Positions 27,961-37,969 of a DNA stretch of 64,000 bases are shown piece after piece. Source of the DNA: Planctomycetaceae bacterium (GTDB lineage: Bacteria > Planctomycetota > Phycisphaerae > UBA1845 > UTPLA1); NCBI GenBank assembly GCA_006969385.1, contig CP030884.1:3038001-3102000 (forward strand). Direction: 5' to 3'. The notes beneath the pieces were generated by a model. That model had not been told where the DNA came from, searched no databases, and was given only the letters and a program-made list of their open reading frames with translations. Each line of letters starts with the position of its first letter. Positions within the stretch are counted from its first letter, which is position 1. The position numbers were made by a program, and so were the translations under genes.

Positions 27961-28544
27961 TAGCGCTCCTCCGGCGGCGTCTTGAGCGGCTCGAAGTGTG
28001 CCTTGCAGCGCGGCTCGTAATCGTTGACGCCGCCGACCATATGAGGGGTGTTAATCTCGGTCATGCGCTGGGTGTATTCGGCGGGCTTGCCGCACTTGGT
28101 GCAGGCCGAGCGGCGAATCGTTTCTTCGTCGGCAATGGCACAGACCTGCGGCATCGGGTCGAAGGGCCGTCCCCACGCGTCAAAGGTGATGCCGGCGACG
28201 AGCACAGAGATGCCACGGTCCTTGAGCGCTTGGGCCGTTTCGACCAGCGTCATCCCGAAGAAGTGACCTTCGTCGATGGCGACGTATTGATAGGCACCGG
28301 CCTTTTCCAGAATCGCCGCGGTATCGGGCACGTTGATCGCCTCGAACCGATCGCCCGCGTGTGTGACGATTTCGTTTTCGGCATAGCGATCATCGATGCA
28401 ATGCTTAAACGCGGCCACCCGCTTACCGGCGGCAGTCGCTTCGCGCAAGCGCTTGATCATGTGCTCGGTCTTGCCGCCGAACATCGAGCCGTGAACGACT
28501 TCGATGGTGGCGGCACCGTCGGCCGGTGGGGATGTGCTGCTCAT
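27960..28544 (-). CDS. tdk: thymidine kinase
   Basis: Type II thymidine kinase of 194 residues that phosphorylates deoxythymidine in the salvage pathway. P-loop VVHGSMFGGKTEHMIKRL (about 15-32), Walker B-like VAIDEGHFF, lasso and substrate region FDPMPQVCAIAD, zinc-binding CTKCGKPAEYTQR with a late CKAHF. The last codon and stop overlap the nupC ATG, forming a salvage operon. I see no strong ribosome site; the upstream region is pyrimidine-rich. Confidence 0.95.
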   Translation of the reverse strand: MSSTSPPADGAATIEVVHGSMFGGKTEHMIKRLREATAAGKRVAAFKHCIDDRYAENEIVTHAGDRFEAINVPDTAAILEKAGAYQYVAIDEGHFFGMTLVETAQALKDRGISVLVAGITFDAWGRPFDPMPQVCAIADEETIRRSACTKCGKPAEYTQRMTEINTPHMVGGVNDYEPRCKAHFEPLKTPPEER

Positions 28545-29017
28545 GAAGAGAGATTATTGGGGGAATGGCTGTGGGGGCAAGGGAGGGGGCTTGAGGCGAC
28601 GATTGCGAGAAAATCACATGGTGGGGTGGCCCGAGTCGGTACTCCGACTTGGGGGATTCGATTATCAGATGAATAAGAAGTTGGCTAATTCACGTCGACG
28701 AAGCAGTCGAATCGAGATCCCACGTTGGAGTACCAACATGGGGCACCCGGGGCACCCGCCACCCGCCCACCAAAATTATCTGGTATTTGCGACACAATGT
28801 GCTTTAGAATGGGCGGCGAAACACCTAATTTCTACGGCCGGGTGCCATGTCGATCCATAGGATCGACATGCTTTCTCGCGCGGCCCGCGTTACGCAATTG
28901 CGCGCAAGCATGCCGACGTATACATCTTCTTTAATGTTTAGGTCAATGACAGAATTAGGTGCAACACGCGGTCAGAATCAACGATGAGCGTCGGCATGGC
29001 ACCCGCGCCTGTCGTGT
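28545..29017. other. gene-free stretch containing a perfect hairpin
   Basis: No gene recognised. The stretch holds the palindrome described separately (28846-28870) and probably the tdk promoter. G-rich runs occur at 28558-28592. Confidence 0.45.
28846..28870. repeat. perfect hairpin, copy 1 of a two-copy palindrome
   Basis: Arms of 11 bp (CATGTCGATCC / GGATCGACATG) around the loop ATA. A related copy lies at 29493-29522, sharing the preceding bases GGTGC. There is no T-run next to it, so it is not an obvious terminator. Confidence 0.75.
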
Positions 29018-29401
29018 GTGGAGAGAGTCGTGTCGAATCGATCGCAACGAAAAGGTGGTGAACGATCTGGAAATGTCCCGTCACTTGAATATGCTCGTGA
29101 ATCTGATAGTGGCAAAGTTAGCGGGGGTTGGTTACCTGGTGTATTTATTCCGATCATGACTGTTGGCAATTGCGCAAGCTTAGTCGGTATTGCGTGGATT
29201 TACTTTGTTCCCCCGCTACAGTATAGCGTTTTTGTATTATTCCAAATGTTGGGTGTGAGTATAACTTTGTTTTTTGGACCAATCGGGTTACTTATTTTTC
29301 GCCCAAGTCAATGGAAGAAACGGATGTTTCGATTTTGTTGGTGGTATTGTTTTCTTTCAGTAGCGGCACTTTTGGCAGCCGGTTTGCCTCCTAATCCCTA
29401 A
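29018..29401 (+). CDS. small putative membrane protein
   Basis: Frame of 127 residues from a GTG start. The first 40 residues are hydrophilic; then come three hydrophobic segments at about 43-63 (FIPIMTVGNCASLVGIAW), 68-92 (YSVFVLFQMLGVSITLFFGP) and 105-122 (FCWWYCFLSVAALLAAGL). Base composition is more AT-rich than its neighbours, suggesting transfer. The start is uncertain. No family is recognised. It is bracketed by two copies of a related palindrome. Confidence 0.45.
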   Translation: MERVVSNRSQRKGGERSGNVPSLEYARESDSGKVSGGWLPGVFIPIMTVGNCASLVGIAWIYFVPPLQYSVFVLFQMLGVSITLFFGPIGLLIFRPSQWKKRMFRFCWWYCFLSVAALLAAGLPPNP

Positions 29402-29709
29402 ACATTAACAGTCGGTTAGGGTGGGCCGTACTCGACCCATCGAAAACCAGTTGACGTTGGTTAATGCGCGATCTCGATTCTGTAGGTCGGGTGCGATGTC
29501 AATCCTATTGGATCGACATCGCATTCGGGCTGATTGACCGTGACACCCAGCTTAGGGTACCAACTTGGGCCATTCGTCACATCGAATGTTTGATATTGCA
29601 ATTGGCAGTTTGTACAATCTAAGTTATCGGTTTTGGTTTTGGACCGGACAAAGCTGGTGATCTGCGGGCCGTGTCCTTTTCTCTAAATTATTCAATCAGG
29701 GTTGACTTC
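29402..29709. other. gene-free stretch before the large metalloprotease
   Basis: Contains the second palindrome (29493-29522) and an AT-rich region at 29590-29700, the likely promoter of the large secreted protein. No gene seen. Confidence 0.4.
29493..29522. repeat. hairpin, copy 2 of a two-copy palindrome
   Basis: Arms GCGATGTC-A-ATCC and GGAT-C-GACATCGC with one mismatch and the loop TATT. It resembles the copy at 28846-28870 in arms and upstream context (GGTGC). Confidence 0.7.
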
Positions 29710-32700
29710 ATGGCTCGTATCATCGCAGCAATAATGACAATCGCCGTATCCATACTTTTTTTGTGTACTGGGCGTCAGACGGACGCTGATCGACACCGAT
29801 CGGTCGTGCCGACGAAAGCCGATGTTGCGATTGACCGTGGCACGTCGGTCGTTAATGGCGAAGAACATTCGGGACGTATAGAGGCGTGCGTAGAGAAACT
29901 GGTCTCCGATGCGATCATCAATGCGGTCGGCCAAACCAAGTCGCCACTTCCAATGGTTCCGAGAAACCTTGTGGCGTTTTGTTTTGCGCCGAATACCCCT
30001 GACTCGGTGATGGCCGAGCTAAGAACGCGGACCGGGATTGGGCAGGAGCGTTTTTACCAGGTGCCGCGCTGGTCGGCGACCGCCACGAACGCAAACACGG
30101 GCAACGCCGGCGATCCGATTGTATTGACCTATAGCTTTCCGCCGGACGGCACGGCGATTCCCATGATTCAGGGGGTAAGCTTTCCTGCCGGCATTAACAA
30201 TTTTCGCGCCTGGATAAACGGCATCTATGGCAGTGAGGCGCAATGGCTCCCGCTATTTCAGGCGACGTTTGATCGTTGGAGCGAATTGTGCGGTATCACG
30301 TTTGTTTACGAACCTAACGATGATGGCGCAACGATGAATTTCAATCCGGGGATTCTTGGTGTACGTGGCGATCTTCGCATTGGCGGTAAGGCGTTAGACG
30401 GCGACAGTGGCGTGCTGGCGTACAACAACTTTCCCGACGATGGCGACATGGTTTTCGACACGAGTGATAATTACTACGACGACACGTCCAGTCAGTCGAT
30501 TCGCTTACGAAACATCATTGCTCACGAGCACGGGCACGGTATGGGCCTGTTGCACTCGTGCCCGCTTTCGAACTCGAAACTGATGGAGCCATTTATCTCG
30601 ATCGCATTCGATGGCCCGCAACACGATGATATTCTGGGAGCCCAAAGTCACTATGGCGATCCCTTTGAACCAAACGACAGCACCGCGACGGCAACGATTC
30701 TTGGCAGCCTTGTCCTCGGCGTGGAGACATCTATCGGCGACCTGCCGCCGCCTAGTACTAACTCGGCATCGCGACTCAGCATCGACGACAATGGCGACTC
30801 GGACTACTTTCGCATTTCGGTGCCGGAACGATCGTTTCTGTCGATTCAGGTTGAATCGGTTGGATTGCTTTATCTAAATGGTCCACAACAGTGCGGTGGG
30901 GAAACGGCCTCGTGCTGTCCCGGCGTCAATACCAATTCGTTAGAATCCGCCGATCTCACATTAGAATTGCTTGCGTCTGATGGCGCTACCTCGTTGGTCC
31001 AGTCCGACGTCTTCGGTCCGGGTGGAACCGAGACTGCGGATTGGCTTGCCGATGCCGGCGACTTTTTCATTCAAGTCGCGGAATCGGATGTACCCGCAGC
31101 GCCACAGTTTTACCGTTTGTCCGTTACGGCAACAGCATTGCCGTCAGTAGCATTCAATTTCCCTCAAGGTGTGCCATCGACGTTGCAACTGGGTGAAACC
31201 AACGAATTCGATATTCAGATCATCACTGACGAAACGATCGTTCCGACGTCGCCGACAGTCTATGTTCGAGTCAACGGTGGGCCCTTCCAATCCACATCGC
31301 TGACTCCGACCGGTGGCGAGTTTTTTTCCTTTCAGCTACCTGCTGAAAACTGTGCTGACCTCGTTGATTTTTACTTCCGCGTTGAAACCGTCGAGAGCGG
31401 TATCGTTTATTTCCCGTTAACAGCGCCCACAACACCATATACTTCCGAAGTCGTCAGTAATCCGGATTGCCTGGACTCTATACTAATCCCGATCCCCGAG
31501 CGTAGGGACCACATTTACGACCCGGTTCGCGATGTGCTCTATATTTCTACGACTGCCGGGAACATCGAGCGATGGGATGTTGCGTCCGGCGCTGCCTTGC
31601 CTGCGATTGACATGGGCGGCGACCTTAGAGGAATTGACATCACCGATGATGGAAACGCGTTGTACGTTGCCGACTTGACCGTGTTCCTGGGTAACGCAAG
31701 CGTTAGAAAACTCGACTTAAATTCGCTCTCAGTCTCGAATTTGGTATTTCCGGTCGACGGCGGGCAACTCGGCGCTTGGGATGTGTCGATCGGTCTCAAT
31801 GGTAGAGCACTTGTTACGGCAGAGTATAGCGGCAGTGGAAACACGCCCCTGCGTACGTTTGTTGTCGGCGAAGATGTCATTAGCGATCGGACGGATATTC
31901 TCAACGTAAATGAGCGGACGACTTTACGGAGATCTGGAGATCGACGCCGTATTTTGCTTCTGCAGGCTAATAGTTCGGGCGGCCCGGTCAATATTTATGA
32001 CGCGGAGCACGACACGCTTTCGCGAGAATTGAGTTCGGGAATTAGCCTTAGCAATAGCGTGTCTTCGATAAGTCACGACGGCAAACACATCGCTCTGGAT
32101 TTATTTAACGAGCAACGTATCACGCGCGAGACGCTGGCAACCGAGGCGGTCCTCACGAACTACGATGGCGGTCTGTATTACGATCTGACTGAAGACTTGC
32201 TTTATGCGGTCGATGATGCGGCCGATCAGCTTGCAGTATTAAATGCGAATACCAACGAAGAGCTATACCGCATCGATATCGATGAAGACGTCGGTGCGTC
32301 GGGAGTTTTCGGAAGCGGCGAGATGAGTGTTTCATCCGATCGCCAATGGCTATTCCTTTCCACTCAAGCCGGTATTCGACAAATCCGGCTGGCGCAACCA
32401 GAGTCACGATTATTGATTGTTCGAGACGCGCCGCCGCTCTTCGTCCATGCGAACCAGTCAATCGAGCTGGGCGTCAAAATTCTTAGTCAAAACGATACAT
32501 TGGTCGCGGGGTCGCCTGAGATTCATTACCGCACGGACGATGGTGCCTATCAAACATCCACCCTTGCCGAAACCGGGCAGGGTGAATTTCTCGCCGAGCT
32601 TCCCGGCCTTTCGTGTGGTGAATCGATTGAGTATTACTTTAGCGCTCAAGGTGCATTGGCTGGCGTTGTTACGTTTCCACTCAACGGCGCTGGAAACCCT

Positions 32701-34857
32701 CTGATAATCGGTCCCAATGACGTAGCCGACTGTGGGGGATCGGTTTCGATCCCGCTCAGTACGCAAACCGACGCGGTGCATGACGGCATTCGCAATCGCA
32801 TGTATTTCACCACCGTCACTGGGTTTGTGGAGGTGTTGGATCTCGACGCTGGTCGCATGCTGGACGCGATTCCAGTTGGAGCTTCACTAAGCAATCTGGA
32901 TATCACTGCCGATGGTCAGTATCTATATATTTGCGAGTCGTGGAAACTGATTGACGGTGACGGCTTGATTTACAAAGTCGACATTGACTCAAGTAATGTA
33001 ACACAGATCATTTTTCCGACGATTGGTTCCGAATCAAACCCGGTTGATATTGCTGTTCTTTCCAGCGGTAAGGCGATTTTCTCGACGAACTATGTGGGCT
33101 CTGGCTCGGTTTGGCTGCACGAGATCGACCTAGCAACCGATCAGGAATCCGCTCGTTTCGATATTCAAACGGTGGGAGAGCGGTCAAGGTTGGCGCGCAG
33201 CGTTGATGGCATGACGCTTCTGATCGCTGAAGGCAATAGTTCGGAGGGGGCTATAAACATCTTTGATGCTGACGCCGATGCAATCGTTGCGGACGACGCT
33301 TTGGGGTCAAATCTGACGAACTCGAGGATTACCGTTAGCCGAGATGGGGATTCCGTGGCCGTGGCGGTCGGATCAGATTTGGCGGTCCGCACCCGCAGTC
33401 TCGCAACTGTCGCCGATCTATCGGTGGCGGGCGGTGGTATCGCATTCGACCCGACGCGCGATCTCTTATACCGCTGTGATGGTGACACTGACGAAATCTT
33501 CATTCATATGAGTTCGGACTTGACGCCAATAGCGGCGTTGCCCGCCGGGGGGAATTTACCCGCAGCGGAAGGTGATTTATACATAACAAACGATGGCAGT
33601 ATTCTCTTCGCGTCGGCGGGCTCGGGAATTCAAATGGTAGGCGTGCCGACCTCAGATTGTAATGACAATGGCGTCGACGACCTTACAGAGGTCGCCGAAG
33701 GCTCGGTTGCAAATTGCAACGACAATACACTGCCCGATCTTTGCGAACTTTCAATTGACTGTAATGTGAATATGGTGCCCGATGAATGCGAAGTCGATTG
33801 CAATCGTAACGGGATTACGGATGAATGCGATATCGCAAGCGGTGAATCCGCAGATTGCGATGGCGACGGGCAACCGGATGAATGTCAAATTGATAACAAC
33901 GATATCGATTTATGGTTAAGCCAGCTCAGTGCCTCCCATCCAGATTTCACAGCCTTGATCCCGTCTCGATTTGACTTTGTGGATGGCGACGTTGGCAATC
34001 GAATATTTGACGGCGGAGACGATATGTACGACAACGGAAATAGGCTTAACACCAATCTTAAGTCGAGCCTTCTCTACACCAACAATTTGGTTGTTTCCGG
34101 TGATTCTGTATTCGGTCCGGGTAGCTCGTATTTTACGGCCAAGTTCGATGGCATTTTTGTCTTAGCGGCGCAGCAGATGGACATTAGTTTTTTTAGGGTA
34201 ACGGGATACCTTGGTGCGGATGGGGCAGGATTTGTGGACGATGCGACCATTCCGATCTTGATTAACGAAGTTGAATTTACGCTACTGATGAAGCGAGTGT
34301 GGGGAGCCGGTGACCCGTCGGTCAATCATCTGGTTATCGTGCCCGGTAACGCTGCCGGGATATCTCATACCTACTCGAGTAGCACGAATGATGATTTAGA
34401 CACTTACTCCGGGCTAGGCAATATTGATCGCCTGTTTTACATCCTCGTCGCGCGTGAAATGGGCTTGTATCTTGACGATGCAACCGCTACGGCAATTGCG
34501 ACGGAGTTCATCGAGCGACTGGAACTCGCGGGGTTCGATTGTAATGCAAATGGAATTTTCGATGCCTGCGAGGCGGATTGCAACAACAACGGGTTCCCTG
34601 ACGATTGCGACATCGCTGATGGCAGCAGCGTCGATCTCGATGGAAACGGGATTCCCGATGAGTGCTTGGCATTCGACGCTGGGGATATGAACTGCGATGC
34701 AACACTAGACATTCAGGATATTCCGCCATTCATAGATGCATTGATCAGTTCTGTCGGCTTTGCTGGTTGCGATATCAACCTTGCTGACATGAATAACGAC
34801 GGAATTCGTGACGGTCTCGATTTGTCGCTATTCGTTGAAGAACTGCTCGGTAGTTAG
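29710..34857 (+). CDS. very large secreted metalloprotease with propeller-like repeats and dockerin-like C-terminus
   Basis: Secreted protein of 1,715 residues. The start at ATG 29710 gives a signal peptide (MARIIAAIMTIAVSILFLC); an upstream in-frame start at 29671 adds 13 residues. A matrixin/metzincin-like domain has the zinc motif HEHGHGMGLLH at residue 272. Then come a beta-sandwich region and two long, related halves (about 590-930 and 1,010-1,310), each led by an extracellular beta module and built of propeller-like repeats (DGNALYVADLT, DGQYLYICESW). Residues about 1,316-1,397 hold CNDNG..DLCE / CDGDGQPDECQ calcium-loop repeats typical of planctomycete exoproteins. The end (about 1,656-1,715) is dockerin-like: GDMNCDATLDIQDIPPF and ADMNNDGIRDGLDLSLF. 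Substrate unknown. Confidence 0.88.
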   Translation: MARIIAAIMTIAVSILFLCTGRQTDADRHRSVVPTKADVAIDRGTSVVNGEEHSGRIEACVEKLVSDAIINAVGQTKSPLPMVPRNLVAFCFAPNTPDSVMAELRTRTGIGQERFYQVPRWSATATNANTGNAGDPIVLTYSFPPDGTAIPMIQGVSFPAGINNFRAWINGIYGSEAQWLPLFQATFDRWSELCGITFVYEPNDDGATMNFNPGILGVRGDLRIGGKALDGDSGVLAYNNFPDDGDMVFDTSDNYYDDTSSQSIRLRNIIAHEHGHGMGLLHSCPLSNSKLMEPFISIAFDGPQHDDILGAQSHYGDPFEPNDSTATATILGSLVLGVETSIGDLPPPSTNSASRLSIDDNGDSDYFRISVPERSFLSIQVESVGLLYLNGPQQCGGETASCCPGVNTNSLESADLTLELLASDGATSLVQSDVFGPGGTETADWLADAGDFFIQVAESDVPAAPQFYRLSVTATALPSVAFNFPQGVPSTLQLGETNEFDIQIITDETIVPTSPTVYVRVNGGPFQSTSLTPTGGEFFSFQLPAENCADLVDFYFRVETVESGIVYFPLTAPTTPYTSEVVSNPDCLDSILIPIPERRDHIYDPVRDVLYISTTAGNIERWDVASGAALPAIDMGGDLRGIDITDDGNALYVADLTVFLGNASVRKLDLNSLSVSNLVFPVDGGQLGAWDVSIGLNGRALVTAEYSGSGNTPLRTFVVGEDVISDRTDILNVNERTTLRRSGDRRRILLLQANSSGGPVNIYDAEHDTLSRELSSGISLSNSVSSISHDGKHIALDLFNEQRITRETLATEAVLTNYDGGLYYDLTEDLLYAVDDAADQLAVLNANTNEELYRIDIDEDVGASGVFGSGEMSVSSDRQWLFLSTQAGIRQIRLAQPESRLLIVRDAPPLFVHANQSIELGVKILSQNDTLVAGSPEIHYRTDDGAYQTSTLAETGQGEFLAELPGLSCGESIEYYFSAQGALAGVVTFPLNGAGNPLIIGPNDVADCGGSVSIPLSTQTDAVHDGIRNRMYFTTVTGFVEVLDLDAGRMLDAIPVGASLSNLDITADGQYLYICESWKLIDGDGLIYKVDIDSSNVTQIIFPTIGSESNPVDIAVLSSGKAIFSTNYVGSGSVWLHEIDLATDQESARFDIQTVGERSRLARSVDGMTLLIAEGNSSEGAINIFDADADAIVADDALGSNLTNSRITVSRDGDSVAVAVGSDLAVRTRSLATVADLSVAGGGIAFDPTRDLLYRCDGDTDEIFIHMSSDLTPIAALPAGGNLPAAEGDLYITNDGSILFASAGSGIQMVGVPTSDCNDNGVDDLTEVAEGSVANCNDNTLPDLCELSIDCNVNMVPDECEVDCNRNGITDECDIASGESADCDGDGQPDECQIDNNDIDLWLSQLSASHPDFTALIPSRFDFVDGDVGNRIFDGGDDMYDNGNRLNTNLKSSLLYTNNLVVSGDSVFGPGSSYFTAKFDGIFVLAAQQMDISFFRVTGYLGADGAGFVDDATIPILINEVEFTLLMKRVWGAGDPSVNHLVIVPGNAAGISHTYSSSTNDDLDTYSGLGNIDRLFYILVAREMGLYLDDATATAIATEFIERLELAGFDCNANGIFDACEADCNNNGFPDDCDIADGSSVDLDGNGIPDECLAFDAGDMNCDATLDIQDIPPFIDALISSVGFAGCDINLADMNNDGIRDGLDLSLFVEELLGS

Positions 34858-35090
34858 GCGACCAGAAGGTGGTTCTAAATGAGATTCTCGCGTACTACTG
34901 TACCACTGTTCCGCGAACAGGGCCCACCGGCCGTTTGCCATCTATGAGCAAGTCTTTGTCGAGCGCGTGGGGATCGGTTCGCGGACTGCTTCCAACCATC
35001 TAATCGGGCGGGTGCCGCCCAACGCCGTTAACCAGATCTAGCCTCAAAATGCCGTTTTAGATAATAAAAATCGCTCCGTTCCGCCGATGA

Positions 35091-36050
35091 TTGCCTGCGG
35101 TAAACATTGGCAAGCAGAACGGGAGCGGTGTGATGAGTATGGCCATGGAGGGCCGCCGTTGCAAGCTGAATCGACGCGACTGGCCCGCATTCTTGAATCG
35201 ATTGGTCCCGCATGGCATCTGGCAATCCCTTGCGCGCGACGGCATCGCATCGCATGACCCGCGCGTGCGCTGGTCGCCGAAGTTTGTCGTGCTCGCATAC
35301 ATCGCGATGGGCTGGGCGGCGCAGCGAACCCTCGCCGGGCGGTTTGAAGCCGCGCGCCAATGGGTCGCCGATTTGCATCGCGCGCGACGACGCCCCGGCC
35401 ACACCTACGTCGGCTTAACCAAAGCAGCCAACCGTCATGGCGCTGCGTTATTTCAATCATTCTGACGCGACGTGCGATGTACCTTTGCCGCCCGATTGAA
35501 ACAGACGTGGTGCGAACACGGATGGGTCGTGTTTGCCGCCGACGGATCGCGCATCGATGCGCCGCGCACGCGCGCCAATGAAAAAGCGCTCGGTTGCGCG
35601 GGGTGCGACAAGTCGCATCCGCCATGGTGGATGACGTGGCTCGTGCATTTGCCGACGCTGTTATTGTGGGACTGGCGTCAAGGCCCCGGCACTGCGAGCG
35701 AACGCGATCACCTGCGCCAAATGCAAGCGACATTGCCGCCGCAGGCGTTGATCGTGGCCCACGGCGGCTTCGGCGGATTCGACTTCCTGAGCGATTTGGA
35801 TCAAGCGGGCGTGGCTTTTCTGGTGCGCTGCGTTGGCAACACCACATTAAAAACCGAGTTAACCGACACGCAGATCGAACGCCGCGCGAATGTGGACGAC
35901 GTATTTCTTTGGCCGGGCAATCGTCGCGGGCAACGACCGTTGCGATTGCGATTGATCGTGTTAAAACGCGGCACTTGGTTAACGGCGTTGCATGGCATGG
36001 GGAGACCTGGCGGTTGGCACTGTCACCGGATATTAATGCCATTGGCCTGA
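35091..36050 (+). pseudogene. degenerate IS4-like transposase
   Basis: Two consecutive pieces in the same frame, separated by an in-frame TGA at 35463-35465. Together they read as a DDE transposase: N-terminal WPAFLNRLVPHGIWQSLARD, then VVFAADGSRIDAPRTRANEK (first Asp), IVAHGGFGGFDFLSDLDQAG and FLVRCVGNTTLKTEL. The third acidic residue and C-terminal domain are missing and the end drifts into unrelated codons. No terminal repeats were found. Not functional as it stands. Confidence 0.7.
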
Positions 36051-36249
36051 TTGCAGGGGCCGACCGGTGGCACCCGTTTTTGGCGTAGGCAGTTACACAG
36101 AGCCGCCATTGCCACTGGCCGCTCTTTTCTTATGCGCCCAGCCGGTTAGGGTAGAGCATATGCGACGCTTCGGCGTAAGGGGGGGGCGTTGCGACGGTTG
36201 CCTAACGACCGGTCGAATTCAAGGTATGACAATAAGAGGTAACCTACCC

Positions 36250-37089
36250 ATGCGATTGTTTCAGTCCCGTCGATTAGTCATGCTAACATTGGTATTTGCG
36301 GCGTTCCCGCTGAATGCAGGCGCGCACGAGTTCTGGATTGAACCATCAGGCTACGCGGCGAAAACCGGCGAACGTATCGGTGTCGCGCTGCGCGTGGGGG
36401 AGCACTTCAAAGGTGAGCCGGTCGAACGGAAGTCCGACCGGATCGAACGGTTTGCCGCGCTGCGGCTGAATGAAAGCCCGGTGCCAGCGGAAACCAAGAT
36501 CGATGGCAAGGACGGCGACGAACCCGCCGGTCAGTTCACGCCCAAGAAACCAGGGCTCTATGCCGTCATCTACGACAGCAATCATTCCCAAATCGAATTG
36601 GCAGGTGAGAAGTTTGAAAGTTATTTGAAAGAGAAGGGGCTGGATGCCATCATCGAACGCCGCCGCCAGCGCAAGGAGAGCGACCGACCGGCCCGCGAAA
36701 TCTATTCGCGCTGTGCCAAGTCGTTGATCGTGGTGACCGGCGACGCTAGCAATAAGAAACCCGCGCGCGATCGCGCCGTCGGCATGCCGCTGGAGATCGT
36801 TGCACAGTTTGACCCGTTGGCTGAGAAAACGCCGCGCGCGATGACATTCCAAATTGTGTACGATGGCAAACCATTGCAGAACGTTCAAGTGACGGCGCTC
36901 AGTCAAACACAAAAGCAGCCCGCACAAAAGAAGCGGTCGGACAAAAATGGCATGGTCACGTTTCGAGTGGGCGACGGCGGTCCGTGGCTAATCGAATGCA
37001 CGCACATGCGACCCACCCCCGAACGCGACGATGCCGACTATGAGAGCTTTTGGGCGTCGTTGACGTTCGTTTTTTTGAGTGGCAACTAA
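36250..37089 (+). CDS. DUF4198 family secreted protein
   Basis: Protein of 279 residues from ATG 36250, chosen for the AAGAGGT ribosome site about 9 bases upstream and the signal peptide that follows (LVMLTLVFAAFPLNAGAHEF). The open frame extends to 36067 without support. The mature start AHEFWIEPSGYAAKTGE, the VALRVGEHFKGEPVERK stretch and the closing WASLTFVFLSG are typical of DUF4198 (NikM-like beta-sandwich, often near metal transport). A second half (about 180-245) resembles a carboxypeptidase-regulatory beta-sandwich (PLQNVQVTALS). No transporter gene is adjacent. Confidence 0.82.
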   Translation: MRLFQSRRLVMLTLVFAAFPLNAGAHEFWIEPSGYAAKTGERIGVALRVGEHFKGEPVERKSDRIERFAALRLNESPVPAETKIDGKDGDEPAGQFTPKKPGLYAVIYDSNHSQIELAGEKFESYLKEKGLDAIIERRRQRKESDRPAREIYSRCAKSLIVVTGDASNKKPARDRAVGMPLEIVAQFDPLAEKTPRAMTFQIVYDGKPLQNVQVTALSQTQKQPAQKKRSDKNGMVTFRVGDGGPWLIECTHMRPTPERDDADYESFWASLTFVFLSGN

Positions 37090-37326
37090 ACTCTCGCCCG
37101 CGACCATACCAGTCGAACGCGCGGCGTTCCACGACTTGCTACCTAGTTCCGATCCTCATGCCTAGCGGAAGCTTGGTTCGCGGTCGCGCGGATTTCGCGA
37201 TACACTAGGTGGGAATACTCTTGCGGCAATAACCGCGTCGAATGTCGCCAGCCCCGGAATCGGTTCTAAGAACCCAAGGTGTCGGGCGGCAGTGACGCAA
37301 CCCATAAGGCAGCGAAGGGGCGAATC

Positions 37327-37764
37327 ATGAGCGATGGAACGATTGTAGTGGCGACGGATTTTTCGGAGGGCAGCGACCGGGCGCTGGAGTACGCGTCGAC
37401 GTCGGCCAAGACGACCGGCGCGAAGCTGTTGATTGCACACGTGCGTTCGATTCCGGAGGTGGCCCATGGCGAGGGTATGCTGCACGCGGGCATGGAGTAC
37501 GAAGACGAGGGGGCGTTACTACGCCGACTGCAGTCGATCGAACCTGAAATCGACGGCGTGGCGTATGAGCACCGACTGCTACGCGGCAATCCGGCGCAAC
37601 AGATCATTCAACTCGCGAAAGACGAAAACGCCGCGCTGATCGTCATGGGCACGCACGGTCGCACCGGCCTGATGCGCTTACTAATGGGCAGCGTTGCCGA
37701 AGAAGTGGTGCGGCAAGCACCTTGCCCGGTGTTGACGGTTAAGATTCCGGGGAAAGATTCGTAG
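37327..37764 (+). CDS. universal stress protein, UspA family
   Basis: Cytoplasmic stress protein of 145 residues from ATG 37327, with AAGGGGCG upstream. The N-terminal strand and nucleotide site are TIVVATDFSEGSDRALEYA; the ATP-binding loop near the C-terminus is MGTHGRTGLMRLLMGSVAEE followed by APCPVLTVK. It is a single-domain, ATP-binding type. It stands alone, in the same direction as the DUF4198 gene but 237 bases away. Confidence 0.93.
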   Translation: MSDGTIVVATDFSEGSDRALEYASTSAKTTGAKLLIAHVRSIPEVAHGEGMLHAGMEYEDEGALLRRLQSIEPEIDGVAYEHRLLRGNPAQQIIQLAKDENAALIVMGTHGRTGLMRLLMGSVAEEVVRQAPCPVLTVKIPGKDS

Positions 37765-37969
37765 GCGTCTTAGAATGCCCGCCGTCTGCTTTGAGGCGAT
37801 TGGCTTCAAGCAGGCAACAACGCATTCATTTCTTTCAGTTTGACGAAAACCCATAAAGACTCGGCCGTACGAAGCTCTCTGCGGTTCCGCATACTCATAA
37901 TTATGGATCAACTTGCGATCAACTCACGCATCTATTCTGTCCAGGTGAATCGCAGGGTGCAGACAGCTC

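Noticed and set aside
35044..36042. 332-residue minus-strand frame opposite the IS4-like remnant
   Set aside because: Arg/Ser/Cys-rich composition typical of a shadow frame; the plus frame matches transposase motifs.
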